Positions 12,633 to 24,604 of a stretch of DNA of 64,000 nucleotides are shown piece by piece. Each line of letters begins with the position of its first letter. Within the stretch, counting starts at the first letter, position 1. The DNA is taken from contig NC_092568.1 of assembly GCF_037975245.1 (NCBI RefSeq), positions 20,677,001 through 20,741,000 on the forward strand, read 5' to 3'. The translations under genes and the position numbers were made by a program. The notes beneath the pieces are model-generated. The model saw only the letters and a list, made by a program, of their open reading frames with translations. It had not been told where the DNA came from and ran no database searches. This DNA comes from Apostichopus japonicus. Lineage: Eukaryota > Echinodermata > Holothuroidea > Aspidochirotida > Stichopodidae.

Positions 12633-13000
12633 TTAAAGGCATTGAAGACTCGCCCCAAACCGCGTGCCTCGCTCTGAAAAAGTTAATTTTCCGTTGCTTG
12701 CAATTGAAATTTTCTGCTTGTCGCTACAAAATGCAGACAGTAATGAAACGTGATACCTTGTTATCTTCAGCTGGACCTGAGATGTCCATCGCTGTATCGT
12801 TTTTACACTGTGCTGTGGGTATTGACCGCAGCTGTATGTACTGACTGTACACTAGTGTCTAATTACCAAAGGTAGCAAGCTGTGTGCGTATTTTCTGAAA
12901 TCGATGGTGGTGTCTAACACTTCTGTTACATCTCATTCGAAACTAGGTCAGATTACCGGCATGAGACGTTTCTTTTTGCGTGAGTCTTCACACCCATTAA
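12633..13000 (+). mobile_element. TTAA-flanked MITE, copy 1
   Basis: It is bounded by TTAA on both sides, with inverted ends ATTGAAGACTCGC and GCGTGAGTCTTCA. Similar copies lie at 30310-30671 (+) and 44240-44572 (-). TTAA target sites suit piggyBac- or Kolobok-type transposases; the family is not resolved here. Confidence 0.8.
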
Positions 13001-13084
13001 GTGATATGAATTTATTTCAAATGTTTTTGTTGAATTCTGTAACTGCAAGATTCATAAGAAGGTAACCAAAGAACGGGAAGGAGG

Positions 13085-13737
13085 CAAGGGCGGCGGAAGC
13101 ACTTTTAATCTGGGGGGGGGGGGGCACCGACATCAAAGGGCACTTTGCAGAAATTCGATTGGACTAATGCAGCCTTACATTTAGAACCCTTTATAACTCT
13201 TATTGTATTGTATTATCTTATCACATCACTCCATCAACGCCCCCCCTCCCCTAAAGGAAAATATGCATACTAGCACTGCAATATCAAATGCGCAAATTGG
13301 CAAACAAGGAACAAGTTTTCTTTTGAGACAAAATGAGGTGAAATCATGCTAGTTGCTAATGTAGGAATCTTCCAAATTAGAGTTTTTTTCTTGTTAATAT
13401 CTTAACAAAATTTTTCCATTCGAAATAGCTTTGAGTTTGACCCACAGAAATTCATTAAAAGTCACGGGCTTAGCCAGGATTTGCAAAGTTGTATGCACGA
13501 CTATCTGAGCGGAGCGCCACCATTGGTTGGCGCGGAGCGTACTATAAAATTTTTGGTTTTACAAACCCCTCAGATGGCCGGAAACGGCCCTTCCCGAGTG
13601 TTCATTCTGGTTCCCTGGCCTCTTGCTAACTTGAGGCACCTCAATTTTTGTGTAGAAAAAAGGCACATTTTTAACCTGAGGAAAAGTGGGGGGGGGGCAC
13701 GTGCCCCCTGTGCCCCCCCCCGGTTCCGCCGCCCTTG
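13085..13737 (-). mobile_element. hAT-type MITE with poly-G/poly-C subterminal tracts
   Basis: The ends are CAAGGGCGGCGGAAGC and GGTTCCGCCGCCCTTG. The flanking 8-bp duplication GAAGGAGG lies at 13077-13084 and 13738-13745. A G run (about 13113-13124) and a C run (about 13713-13721) sit inside the ends. The interior carries the 43-bp GCGCCA/TGGCGC motif on the minus strand at about 13500-13542. Confidence 0.87.
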
Positions 13738-13745
13738 GAAGGAGG

Positions 13746-15930
13746 ACCTACTCTCAGATTACAATGAAAACGAACCTTGCTCCGAACAGGAGTCAATGTT
13801 TGACTTGGATCCAACAATGGTACTAACAAGCATATTGCAATGTGTCCGCAGCAAGAACATTGTTTCCTAATGAGGGGAATGACACATTATTGGAAAACTC
13901 AAAGAAAACTTAGATGAGACATCGTATGATAGAATAATGATAATGTTTAAGGTACCTGAAACTGAAGGATATCAGAGTGGACGGGGTTGGGGGTTTGATG
14001 GGGGGGGGGGGGGAGATAGGCAGTTTAGGTCAATAAGAGGAATGCATCAGCTTTTGGGTGTTAGAGGACAGGAAGTCCTGCAAAGAGATAAATTGCTGGT
14101 GAAAGGGCGTTCCTGTAGATTACCATCTTTCGCCTTATTGATATAAACTGGTCATAAAGTTAAGCCTGTCGGTAAATACGAAATAGATTTTGAAGTTGAA
14201 TATTTGAGTAAAAAAAAGCATTTTGTTTCCTATTTGACTTGTTCCTGATCAAAGTTGAATTGATGAAGAATTGATGAAGAATTAGAATGTCATCGTCATA
14301 TACTCTGGAGGCGTGAAAAGGAAATGGAAAGACCTCCCACTTCCTCCACTCCCCCCCCCCCCAACCCCCATAAATTACTTGTCGCTTTTGTAGATCAAGC
14401 CAAGCTGCGGATCCACTTACCTCCCAAATTCTCAACCCTATGCCTCGTCGTCGAAACATGTACAAAAGCTATGTTAGAAAACATACAAATTAAACCGTTG
14501 TATAAACTCTTACACATCTGATTATTGTTCTTCTACGTTCTTAAATAAGAAAGGCTGAAAAGTTTCGAAAATCTCACAAAAGTGAACTAACTACAACTCT
14601 TCTGAATTGGTTTGTTTGTGGTGGCCCGTGTATGCATCGGTGGCATGCACAGGATTTCAAATGTAGGGGGGAGGGGGGGTGAGTGAGGGGTGAGGAGATC
14701 AAATAATGGGACTTACAAAAATTAATAGTAAACGCATGATTAAGCTTATAATAAATAAACTCCAAAATGATTTAGTTAGTGACATCAAACTTTATGAGAG
14801 GCTCATGTATGGGGAGGTGGGGGGGGAGGGGGTTGCATGGCGTCCTCCCCTGTTAAAGTATCGTAGGGACCTGAAATTTTATGGAAGAGGCGAATGAAGG
14901 ATTTTACCATAGAGTCGGTGTTGCCCTGGGGTCCATGAAACTGTCACCTTTGTAAGGACAAAACATACTAAGACGTTAAGTGGCGCATTCTGAAGCATAT
15001 TTAGGCTATACGTTTAATATACAGAAGTAGCTATAAACTCAAGATTTTGCTAACAAATTAACTTTGGGTGAATTTGAAAGAGGGATGGGGAGGTATGCAC
15101 TCTTTGTAGTTGGTCTATTCTTCCTCGGCAAAATGAACCCCCCCCCCCACTGAACCATTTCCTCCAACTGACGATCAGAGGAATGGGGAGGGGCAATGCG
15201 TCCACCCCCACCTCTCCCGTTTGTACACACCAACTGGTATGCACCCATTCTGGTTTTTTGTACGGCATGGCGAACTATTATATCTGGTTATTGACAGCTC
15301 CCTTGTTAAACTGTTACATATATTGCGATATCGGGAGTATAACATAATATACTCTTTCCATTGTCTCATTCCATATTGATTGTTCTCATAACAAACACAA
15401 AGCCAATCGACGCGTGTCCTTGAGCCTGTATGATTTTAAAGTTTCAGTCAATTAAACGTGTTGGATGAGTAATGTCTGGACGTATTAAAATAGACAGATG
15501 GAAGGGAGAATCAGAGGTGAGTCGGTATAGGCATATGGGGAATGTCAGCATATGGGGAATGTCAGCATATGTTGAATTAGCTGTTGTTTAAGCAGGTGTT
15601 ATGAAGTGTGGTTAGAAATATATGTACTGAAAAAGGCGTACTCATAGTAGCTGTAATAGAGGGGGGGGGGGGGTGGGCGGGACAATCTAAAAGAGGGAAG
15701 GGTTATCAACATTAATAATACCACAAGAACACTACAATCTAACCTAGCTACTGAACCCTATCGAAGTCACGTCAACAGAAGATAGACATTAAAAAGGAAA
15801 TACAAAGTTACTTTTGAACTCAGCTGAACACTGATACTTGAACTTTAAGTTATCTAAGAATTGTTATATTTCGAATTCCCGGTGAATTATGAACTGCAAG
15901 TGAAGTTAAGGACCTTCTATATCTATCTAT
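13746..15930. other. Intergenic DNA without supported genes
   Basis: Contains several G or C homopolymer tracts (about 13999, 14350, 14668, 15138 and 15660) and a short tandem repeat of CATATGGGGAATGTCAG at about 15533-15572. The G tracts resemble those near the MITEs, but I found no matching inverted ends with target duplications. Confidence 0.5.

Positions 15931-15934
<4 letters not shown>

Positions 15935-16008
<74 letters not shown>
15935..16008. repeat. (AT)n microsatellite
   Basis: About 36 uninterrupted AT units preceded by short TATC repeats. Confidence 0.97.
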
Positions 16009-16011
<3 letters not shown>

Positions 16012-16721
16012 CATGATCAAGAGAAAGACTGGTCGCGAAAGACATGCTGTAGTGAAAGTGACAAACATTGATGAAAATGGTGAAAAATCGATTGGGTGCC
16101 ATGTCAGTTGACAAATTATACCTATATCTCTGGCTACAAGAAATTGTCAACGAAAATCAGTTCACATAGATGCATACAAAAATTGTGGTTGAAAAATTCT
16201 ATGCCGAAACACATTATCTCAGTCTTGAAATAAACTTCTTCGTTATACCAATAGCCTCACAGAGACCATTTCATTTCATCCGAACAACCCTTGATGTCTA
16301 GGAGTACTTTGAAGGGGTCGGATTAAAACGGATAGTTGATTTGTTAACGTTTTTTGCTTGACTTTTCATTAACCCGACGTTTGAAAACTGTAAGCCGTGT
16401 TGATTTAATTAAACCAGTTTTATGGATACGGAGAACACGGCGACATAATGATCCCTTTTCACATTTTCGATCCAAGTATATTATTGGTATAATGACCAAT
16501 AGCATCACCCGTTTTAGATGACTCTGAAGCGTATCATTTAGGACACATCAGAGGGCCTCTATACACACATTGCACATTTAATTCCTGGCAGCCTTCTGGA
16601 CCTTCACACCCGTTGACATCAGAAATTCATAGCCAAACATTCAATCGAATGTTAGGCCTTATATATTGACTGAACTTGTCCCATGCATATTTCATACATT
16701 TGGAAGAAAACACACCGAAGA

Positions 16722-17708
16722 TTACACCGACGACGTATTGCGAACTGGGCCAAGTTGCACATTTGCAATGCTCGTCCTCATGTTAACATATTTCCTGTAC
16801 CTCGCAATGCTCTCCAGCCAGTGATGCAAGAGCACTCTCTGTTCACCGGTAAACCAGTTACTGGCGTAAGCGGTGGCTATCATCATATGCACGTCATACT
16901 CGTAACATGTACCGCATCTGGCGTATTTTTCATAGTGACGCTTTATAAGCAAAAAGATTCGATCGACGTTAACGTGCACTGGTTTCACGCGCAAAGAAGA
17001 TGTGATTAAAAGCGATAACTCAGATATCGTGTCTGGTGACACGTCATCCACAGATACCGGCTTTGTCAGATTTAAAATAGGTGCAGTGATTTCATTGAAA
17101 GAAATTTCCCTTGAAAGACTTTGGATCTCCGCTTTCGCTGTCGATAATTCTCTCTTAAGTTTCCTGTTATCTGCATCGCAAAGCTCCAACTTCTTTCTGG
17201 TATGTTTCAGTTGAATTTCCAATATGCCCATCTTCTTTTCTAGAATCCCATTTTTCTGATGAATGTCTTCCGCCGTATATCCTATGATGCTTCGATTTAT
17301 GTTTCTTCCATGACAAAAATCGCGGTGCTCTACAAAGTCTCTCCGGTTCAAGGTGTCCCCGCATTCATCACACTTTTTGGCAGCATAACCACAATGCGTT
17401 GTATGTGTTTTGACATCTTCTAGACGTGAAATAAATGTGCAACCACGTGGTCGATTTTCGCAGTAAATACAAATTTTATTCACCACTTGGCGCAAGGAAA
17501 AAATTGGTATTACTTCACAACCTGTCAAAGTCTTGCGGCATTGTGGACATGTCTTCCTACAAGCTCTGTCAAGCCAAGTTTGAATACATACTGCGCAAAA
17601 AGTATGTCCACACGAGGTGGCCACTGCATCTTGATAAACTCCTTTGCATATCCCACACAACAAGTCTTGATCAGGTTTCGATGGAAATCTCTCGATAAGC
17701 CAACCCAT
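16722..17708 (-). CDS. RING and TRAF-type zinc-finger E3 ubiquitin ligase, NRDP1/RNF41-like
   Basis: One uninterrupted frame of 328 residues. A C3HC4 RING is formed by C18, C21, C33, H35, C38, C41, C54 and C57. It is followed by a TRAF-like zinc-finger region with C80, C83, C90, H102, H105 and C106, then C113, C116, H128 and C132. Residues about 150-200 are a Lys/Glu-rich coiled coil. The C-terminal 100 residues, with LLIKRHYEKYARCGTCYEYD, are not a domain I recognise and lack the known NRDP1 substrate-binding domain. The family transfers ubiquitin from E2 enzymes to substrates and often acts in signalling. The gene is intronless, unlike its neighbours, so it may be a retrocopy or a member of an expanded single-exon family. 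The start is the first Met, 17 residues before the RING. Confidence 0.85.
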   Translation of the reverse strand: MGWLIERFPSKPDQDLLCGICKGVYQDAVATSCGHTFCAVCIQTWLDRACRKTCPQCRKTLTGCEVIPIFSLRQVVNKICIYCENRPRGCTFISRLEDVKTHTTHCGYAAKKCDECGDTLNRRDFVEHRDFCHGRNINRSIIGYTAEDIHQKNGILEKKMGILEIQLKHTRKKLELCDADNRKLKRELSTAKAEIQSLSREISFNEITAPILNLTKPVSVDDVSPDTISELSLLITSSLRVKPVHVNVDRIFLLIKRHYEKYARCGTCYEYDVHMMIATAYASNWFTGEQRVLLHHWLESIARYRKYVNMRTSIANVQLGPVRNTSSV

Positions 17709-19690
17709 TTCACAGTTGTAGCAGATTCACTACAGGCTAAATCCTAAATTGTATAGGATATATACGATATATTCCATAACATGTTCTCACTTGTAAATGC
17801 ACACGGTGATGTAATGGACGAGTCGAGTAATTTCTACCACACCTGCTGTCTATATTTCTTTATTAACAGTTGGAACAAACTGATCAATTTCACAACGTTT
17901 TCTGAGCGAGTTGCGCTAAATTATTGCTGAAATCATAATACAAACGACAACACATATATACCGTTCGTAACACGTAAGTAATGTTTGTTTTGTTCCTGCA
18001 CTTACTATACCGTATTGATTTTGTAGCAGAAGTGGCAGCTGCACTGTTTCATTTATCAACACAAGTAATAAAGAGGCGGAGCTTTTATTATATCACGCAG
18101 ACGATCTCGTAGCAACCTCGCATCAAGTTCTCATGGCAACCATCCTACCGCGCCCAAATTATCATCATGAGATGAACATCGTAATTAATCAAGCGAACGG
18201 CAAGCGACGACAGCAACAGATATTCCCATTAAGATATCCGCGCGGTTATACCGACAGAAACGTTATAAGTATATGACAACCACTTTAATACTTTCACTTC
18301 ATTAACAAGAAGAAGAAGAAGAAAAGGGGAAAAAACCCAATGTGAACTGAGTTCTACTTAATGATATAAGTGTATGTTGGTAACATTCCTTGTGTCTGTA
18401 AGTGGTTCATTTAAATACAGAAAATTAGAAACTATTACCGTAAGTGATAAAATACATATATAAAACAACGTAGCGATGATGCAAATTAACTAATTAGAAT
18501 ATTCGTTGAGTCTACACTTGGACTCTACATGAATTTACTTCTGGTATTTGAAAGGTAATACCTTCTATTCTATAGTATATTAAAAATATATTTTCAAATA
18601 AATTCATAACGTTCAAGTGTCATTTGACAGTATTTCTATAATGAATTTCTAACCTGATGGTAAGGCTTCCAGTCAATGCCAAGAACCTCTGAAGCAGGTA
18701 TATATGAACTGAATATGGACTGATATATTGCAATGTTATATATGAATAGGGCCAACGAAGGATATTCACAAAAGGATGTCAATTGACTGATCTTTACAAA
18801 ACGTTTTAAAAGGTTTTTCTTTGCAAGATAAATGTTACTTACATATAGACCGGTTGACTTCGCAGTGATATGTATAGGAAAAAACATGTAGGAGAACATG
18901 CCAATTGAAAGTCATTTAATGTTTGAACTATACGAAATGAAAACAATCAATCAAACAAACGCACAATTTCTTCAACTTATGAAGGCGATGAATTTTCTCC
19001 CCCCCCCCCCTCCCCCCCCTCCCAAAAAAAATGAAATCTACACATTTAATGTGAAAATTGATTGACATTAATATCCTCTTTTATAAAGAGTATAGGCCTA
19101 GTTATAATGGGAAAATAAAGTTGGACTGTTTTCAAATTGAAACCAATGTTTAGTTATACGATATGAGTCTATTCCTTACAGGGAAGAATTCTTTTTTCGT
19201 GTTTGATAAGTGATTTCCCAAATAAACACAATACTAAGAAAAAAAAAATATACTGAAATTATTAGCATACAACAATTCTATACATACAAATATCAAGAGA
19301 CGAATGCAACAGTATCAAGTGGGACTTTCCATCACGTGTATTATACTCCTATTATTTATTTGGCTTTCTTTATACTGCATGCACATTATCGGAATAAATA
19401 CGGTGACCTATAAGGGTCACAGTTTACACTTGTTACAGTTCGCTTATTAAAAACGACTGAAAACATCATGCCGGATTATAAGCCTTTGCTAAGGTACTTC
19501 ACTGTGAAATTCATACCATGCCTTACACTTGTTAATTCCACACGTTTCACTTACCTTTCATTTCTATAAGTCAGTTTTAAACTGAATTGGTGAAAGAACA
19601 GGTCAGACAGACAAAATGGCAGCCCCCAGTATACAGGTTAAAGGTCATCAGAATAGGTCCCATATTTTGGTACGCTGAAACTGTATCATC
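17709..19690. other. Upstream region of the RING gene and intergenic DNA
   Basis: No supported gene. AT-rich TATATATCC-like sequence about 50 bp upstream of the RING start could serve as a weak core promoter. A GAA-rich tract lies near 18308 and a C-rich tract near 18999-19022. Confidence 0.4.
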
Positions 19691-19730
19691 ATGATCATCG
19701 TGATCGTGATGATCAGATCACGATGATCAT
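19691..19730. repeat. Perfect 15-bp stem hairpin within ATC-rich DNA
   Basis: ATGATCATCGTGATC (19691-19705) is the reverse complement of GATCACGATGATCAT (19716-19730), with a 10-nt loop. Confidence 0.8.
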
Positions 19731-20100
19731 CGTCATCATCATAATCATCATCATAATTCAGTACGGACTTACTTCCAGTTATATAAACATAATGACATCA
19801 AACATAATGACAATTTTCTCAAGAAAAAAAAAAAAAAACAGGAAATAATAAAAAGGATTGACTAAGACGAAAGGAAGCCTCTTCCACCTTAGTGTAAAAT
19901 GAAAAACGTTTATTTTTGTTTGCATTATTGAATGATAATAATTAAGCCTTTCGACTAATTGTAGGACAATTTTAAATTTGTAGTAATAATAATAATAATA
20001 ACAGCAACAAGTTCCTCTCATCGCCAGTAAGCATTTCGAATAAACAGATGAATTATTAGCTACGCAAAAAAAAAAAAAAAAAAAAAAATCACACACACAA

Positions 20101-20550
20101 ACACAAAAAATGACCTTTAACCTCTGACCTTTGGTACCTTTCCAATAAGTTTGAAAACAACCATGCAGAATGCAAAATGCATTGAGGTTTCGATGAATTT
20201 AATGCACTAGACTTCTGCTTGTTAGTATAACCAGAACGAGCTGTTTCAATAACACTATGGCATGATAACACAGGTCAGTCTATACTGTACGTGGCTATAT
20301 ACACCTCCATCAACAACAATAGGGGTCTTGTGCTCAATGTTATGAATCCACACACCAAGTATTAGAGGTATCCACGATTTCCATCGTTAGATATCATGTA
20401 AAAGGTTTTCAGAGTTTGACCTCTGGTGACTTATAGGAGATTTGACCTCACAAGCAATAGGATTCTTGTACTCGATATCATGGCAAATCCATATACCATG
20501 TATGAAAAGTATCCATGATTTCTACCATGTTTGAAGGTTTACAGGCCTCG
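20101..20550. repeat. Diverged copies of the TGACCT-rich repeat
   Basis: Contains TGACCTTTAACCTCTGACC near 20110 and later GTTTGACCTCTGGTGA and ATATCATG words. These are related to the tandem array at 21640-22470. Confidence 0.6.
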
Positions 20551-20559
20551 ACAAATATT

Positions 20560-21630
20560 TTTAAAAGTAATCGCTATTTGGCGACCGTGACTAAAAATCT
20601 TCTCGCCAAATTCCACTCGCCACTAGCCTTATTAGTGTTGTTTAAGTCTCCAAAGTACAGATCTGCAACATCAATACTTTCAATGAACAAAGGTTAGGCA
20701 GTTAGGAAGATACACGGTGCTACGTAATTGCGCATTGGAAAGTCACGTTTCTCTGCATTATGAAATTTAAACTCTTTCCAACAAAAGTAAGTGTTCAACA
20801 AAGTAAAACATGTCGCAGAATCATAAATAAGCAGCTAGGCCTACTATAATGACTTTGAACAATTAAAAGTCAAACGTCTGTAAAAACACCTAGCAGCAAC
20901 AACAGCAAACTTGTCTCAAAACTCCTTTGATTGTTCTATACTTTGCGAATTATGACTGGTATCCAGTAGGAAAATGCCTTTCCGAAATAATTAAGGAGAT
21001 GTGTTTCCATCTTAAGTGTATTGGTATTCTGACTGGTATTCTTCACTTTGTTGTGTTAACGAACCCTATTCGACCCAACCGTTGCAGGCCTAGACAACAT
21101 AAATTGCTCATAGGCCTAGCCAGGTTTGTTCAAGTTGTCCCATAATCATAAACGTGACGAAAGTCGAACGTTACTTTTAAGGCCTAGCTATGCTGAAACT
21201 GGTGGAAGAGACTACACAAATTGAGGTCAACAGCCGATCCAGACAAAAGCTCGTGAACTCACTGCCAAATTAAGACCGTTTTACACAATTATTTTCGCAT
21301 TGAGATTGGTCATAGAAAAACATCTAACTAGACGAACTGTTAAGCTTCATAAACGCTGCCTGGTCACAACGAAACTACATCCAACCTGAAATAAATACAA
21401 CGGAAAACGTCCAACATAGTACACCTTTCTGCACGCAAAATAAGGCTTCCGAGCGGCACGTTGAAACCAATGCAAATATGTTTGTGGTTTCAGTTTTAGA
21501 TGCTGCGGATGCCCATAAGCTCATATCCAATTGTCAATAGCCTCCTATTCGTATATGAGGCGTTACGCACATGTTATCTGATAGGCTGGTTTGTGGGAGA
21601 TACGGTAGCTTATAAAACAACGTTTGCACA
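20560..21630. other. Intergenic DNA without supported genes
   Basis: No convincing ORF, RNA gene or repeat boundary seen. Confidence 0.5.
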
Positions 21631-21639
21631 ATTTGGCGT

Positions 21640-22470
21640 CTGGTGACTCCAACTGACCTTTGCCCTCAATAAAATCTTGTACTGGACGTGTACCAACAAC
21701 ATACTAAATATGAGATTCGTCCAACCTTCCCTTCTTGAGATATCGTGTTTACAAGGTTTTCACTATTTGGCCCCTGGTGACCCCAAATGACCTTTGACCT
21801 TCCCACAAAACAATCGGATTCTTCTACTCAATGTGGTACTCATATACACCAAATATAAGATTGATCCAAGCTTTTCTCCTTGAGATATCGTGTTTACAAG
21901 GTTGACTCAATTTGACCCCTGGTGACCCCAAATGACCTTTGATCTCCAAACAAAAACTATACGCTGTTGCTCCAAAATATGGTCTTCCTACTCACGAAAT
22001 ATGAGATTGGTCCAAGTTTACCTCTTTGAGATATCGTGTTTACAATGTTTTCACTATTTGGCCCATGGTAATTTGACCTCCCCACAAAACAATTACATTC
22101 TTCTACTCAATGTGGTACTCATATACACCAAATATTAGATTGATCCTAGCTTTTCTTCGTAAGATATCGTGTTTACAAAGTTTACTCAATTTGACCTCTG
22201 GTGACCCCAAATGACCTTTGATCTCCGACAAAAACTGTAGGCTGTTGCTCCTAAATGTGGTTTTCCTACTAACGAAATATGAGATTGGTCCAAGTTTACC
22301 TCTTTGAGATATCGTGTTTACAAAGTTTTCACTATTTGGCCCCTGATGACGCCACATGACCTTTGACCTCCCCGCAAAACAATAGGGTTCTTTGATTCAA
22401 TGTGGTACTCATATACACCAAATATTAGATTGATCCAAGCTTCTCTTCTTGAGATATCGTGTTCACAGGC
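21640..22470. repeat. Tandem array of about 145-bp TGACCT repeats in alternating A/B types
   Basis: The anchor GATATCGTGTT recurs at 21739, 21884, 22030, 22163, 22308 and 22453, giving spacings of 145, 146, 133, 145 and 145. Units alternate between TTTTCACTATTTGGCCC and ACTCAATTTGACC versions, so the higher-order unit is a dimer of about 290 bp. Most units hold TGACCTTTGACCT or a one-base variant. Confidence 0.85.
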
Positions 22471-22899
22471 GAGGTGTCACACACACAAGACGTAAAATGA
22501 TCCTAGGCCCGTATAAAAATTCCACCTTGGCGATGCCATTGTGTTGAACAAAGCAGTGTCTGTCATCCGATCGGCGCGATTCACACAGCCTGACAACAAA
22601 CACCGACGCGCAGTGCTGTCTTCCTATTGTTCAGGCCACCACGCCAGCCTGGTGATTCTTGGGTCGAAATAATACTTAGAGTTCCAGATTGTCCCAAAAC
22701 AATGTGATATGATTGAATAAAGATACCATGCCCTAATTGGAGTATTGTACATTCGCACAATAGTTTAACCGTGAAAAAAAAAAATGAAAAAAAGAGAAAA
22801 GAAAAGAAAAAGAAAAGCGCACACAGACACGCGCACACACACACTCTGCCTGCATGTGTGCATTGGTTACGATTATCATGGAAACAAAATATCGGTCAC

Positions 22900-23045
22900 G
22901 CTGTTTAGGTAAACTTTTTGACACAAAATGCGCTAAAAGTATATATTTGACCTTAAACCACGTGACCTTTGATCTGGGTTCCCATGGAAACCACATATTT
23001 TGATAGCACTGGACATTTCCATTATTACCTGTGAAGGTTCCATGT
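22900..23045. repeat. Second TGACCT-type repeat, copy 1
   Basis: It shares ACCACGTGACC, TCCATGG or TCCATGT, CACATATTTTGATA and TACCTGTGAAGGTT with 24160-24310. Confidence 0.7.
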
Positions 23046-23114
23046 TCATAACAATATTAGTACAAATGATACTGTACAAATGTTTACCTTAACAATAAGT
23101 AACATTTGCATCCA

Positions 23115-23730
23115 CAAGATAGATGATGTAAAATGTCTCAGTGTCGTTATTGATTTGAGCGTAACTTGTAAAAGTCATATTGACCCTAGTTCCACTGCAG
23201 GTGAACTGTTATTCTCTAAAAGTTAAAACATTTCCTTCCAAAAATTATTCCTCGCTCTTTGTATCTTACATTCATTTTTACCACAGTTGACATACTGCTT
23301 AACTGTCTGGTCAGGTGCATACAATGTTCACCTCAACAAATTAATACTTTAGTACAAAAGAAAGCAATTCGTCACATACCACATGCTAAACATATATACT
23401 GATCATAATAAGTTGATTTCTTCTCTTCATTTTCTCAAGCTTGATGCTATCATATATGTCAATATAGAGGGCTAGCTATACTTTTGCTTACCGCATTGTT
23501 CATAATCTACTCCCAGCAAATTTCACAAATTTCTTTACCTACAATTACGAAATCCATAATTATAATATTAGGTCAGCTGATTACATCCACACTTCACGTT
23601 TTAGAACTAATACTGCCAAACATTGTTAGAGAATTCGCCCAAAGTCTCTCTAGAACTCATTGCCACAGGATATTAAAACATTATAGCACTCTTTCATCTT
23701 TCAGAAGAAAATGAAGAAATAGCTATACTT
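23115..23730 (+). pseudogene. LINE reverse transcriptase C-terminal remnant (CR1/L2/Jockey-like)
   Basis: Decayed frames read DDVKCLSVVIDL, then FLPQLTYCLTVWSGAYN, then LLPANFTNFFTYNYEIHNYN and RIRPKSL. These are hallmarks of the thumb and C-terminal part of non-LTR retrotransposon reverse transcriptases. Several stops and frameshifts are present and the 5' part is missing, as is usual for 5'-truncated LINE insertions. The exact clade is not resolved. Confidence 0.75.
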
Positions 23731-24054
23731 GAGATGTTACTGACTATTACCACATTTCCCTCTTTTGCATTGCTTCATTTTATTGATTGTTTTGTTTTTA
23801 ATCTTTGTATATATAGTTTTGTCCATGTGTTATAAGCTTAACTGTGTTATACGGGGAGTGACTTACTACATATAAAGCCAACCTACAAAGGTTCTTAGGT
23901 CACTCATTTACTGCAATGTACGTCATCAGATACTAATTAATATAGACTTGTTGCAATTTTGTACGTTGTCATAGAACATATAAACGAAAGTGAAAATGAA
24001 AAATGAAAATTCGTTGTTTCCCCTTGGAGTTATAGCAAGGAAGTAAATATCATT

Positions 24055-24500
24055 TTTCACTCAATTTTACTTTTGACCTCTGACCTTTGGTTCCGGGGGC
24101 CATGCGAGACACAATGGGTCACCCTGGGGTACCTTCCCACCAAGTTTGAAGATATTCGACTCAACTGTTTAGGAGGAGGTTTGACACAGAATTGTGCTAA
24201 AAATATATACTTCTGAGCTTTAACCACGTGACCTATGACCTCGGTTTCCATGTCAGTCACATATTTTGATAATACTTGCATTTCCATTATACCTGTGAAG
24301 GTTTCATGTCAATTCAGTGTTTCCCCTTGGAAATACAGCAAAAATGAGATTTTCTCTAAATGTGACCTTTGACCTCTGGTTCCAGGGGCCTGCGTGACAC
24401 AAGGGTGCACCCTGGATTCCCTTCCCACCAAGTATTGAAAAAAAATCGGCCCAACAGTTTCGGAGGAGTATTTGACACACAATTGGACTCCGCCCCCCAA
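24055..24500. repeat. TGACCT-type repeats in tandem
   Basis: Two related units start TTTTGACCTCTGACC (about 24070) and GTGACCTTTGACCTC (about 24362). They share CCTTCCCACCAAGT and AGGAGG blocks with TTTGACACA. TGACCTTTGACCT at 24363-24375 is a perfect DR1-type half-site pair. Confidence 0.7.
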
Positions 24501-24604
24501 ACACACACACGGACCCGTTTTGACCTCTCCCTCAGTCAGAGACTTCCAGTCACGCTGGGATACCCCACAACGGGTGACCCCCCCCCCCGAGTAGGAATAG
24601 TCTA

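Noticed and set aside
19779-20096. 105-codon minus-strand frame
   Set aside because: Contains poly-Phe and poly-Tyr from A and AAT runs; chance frame.
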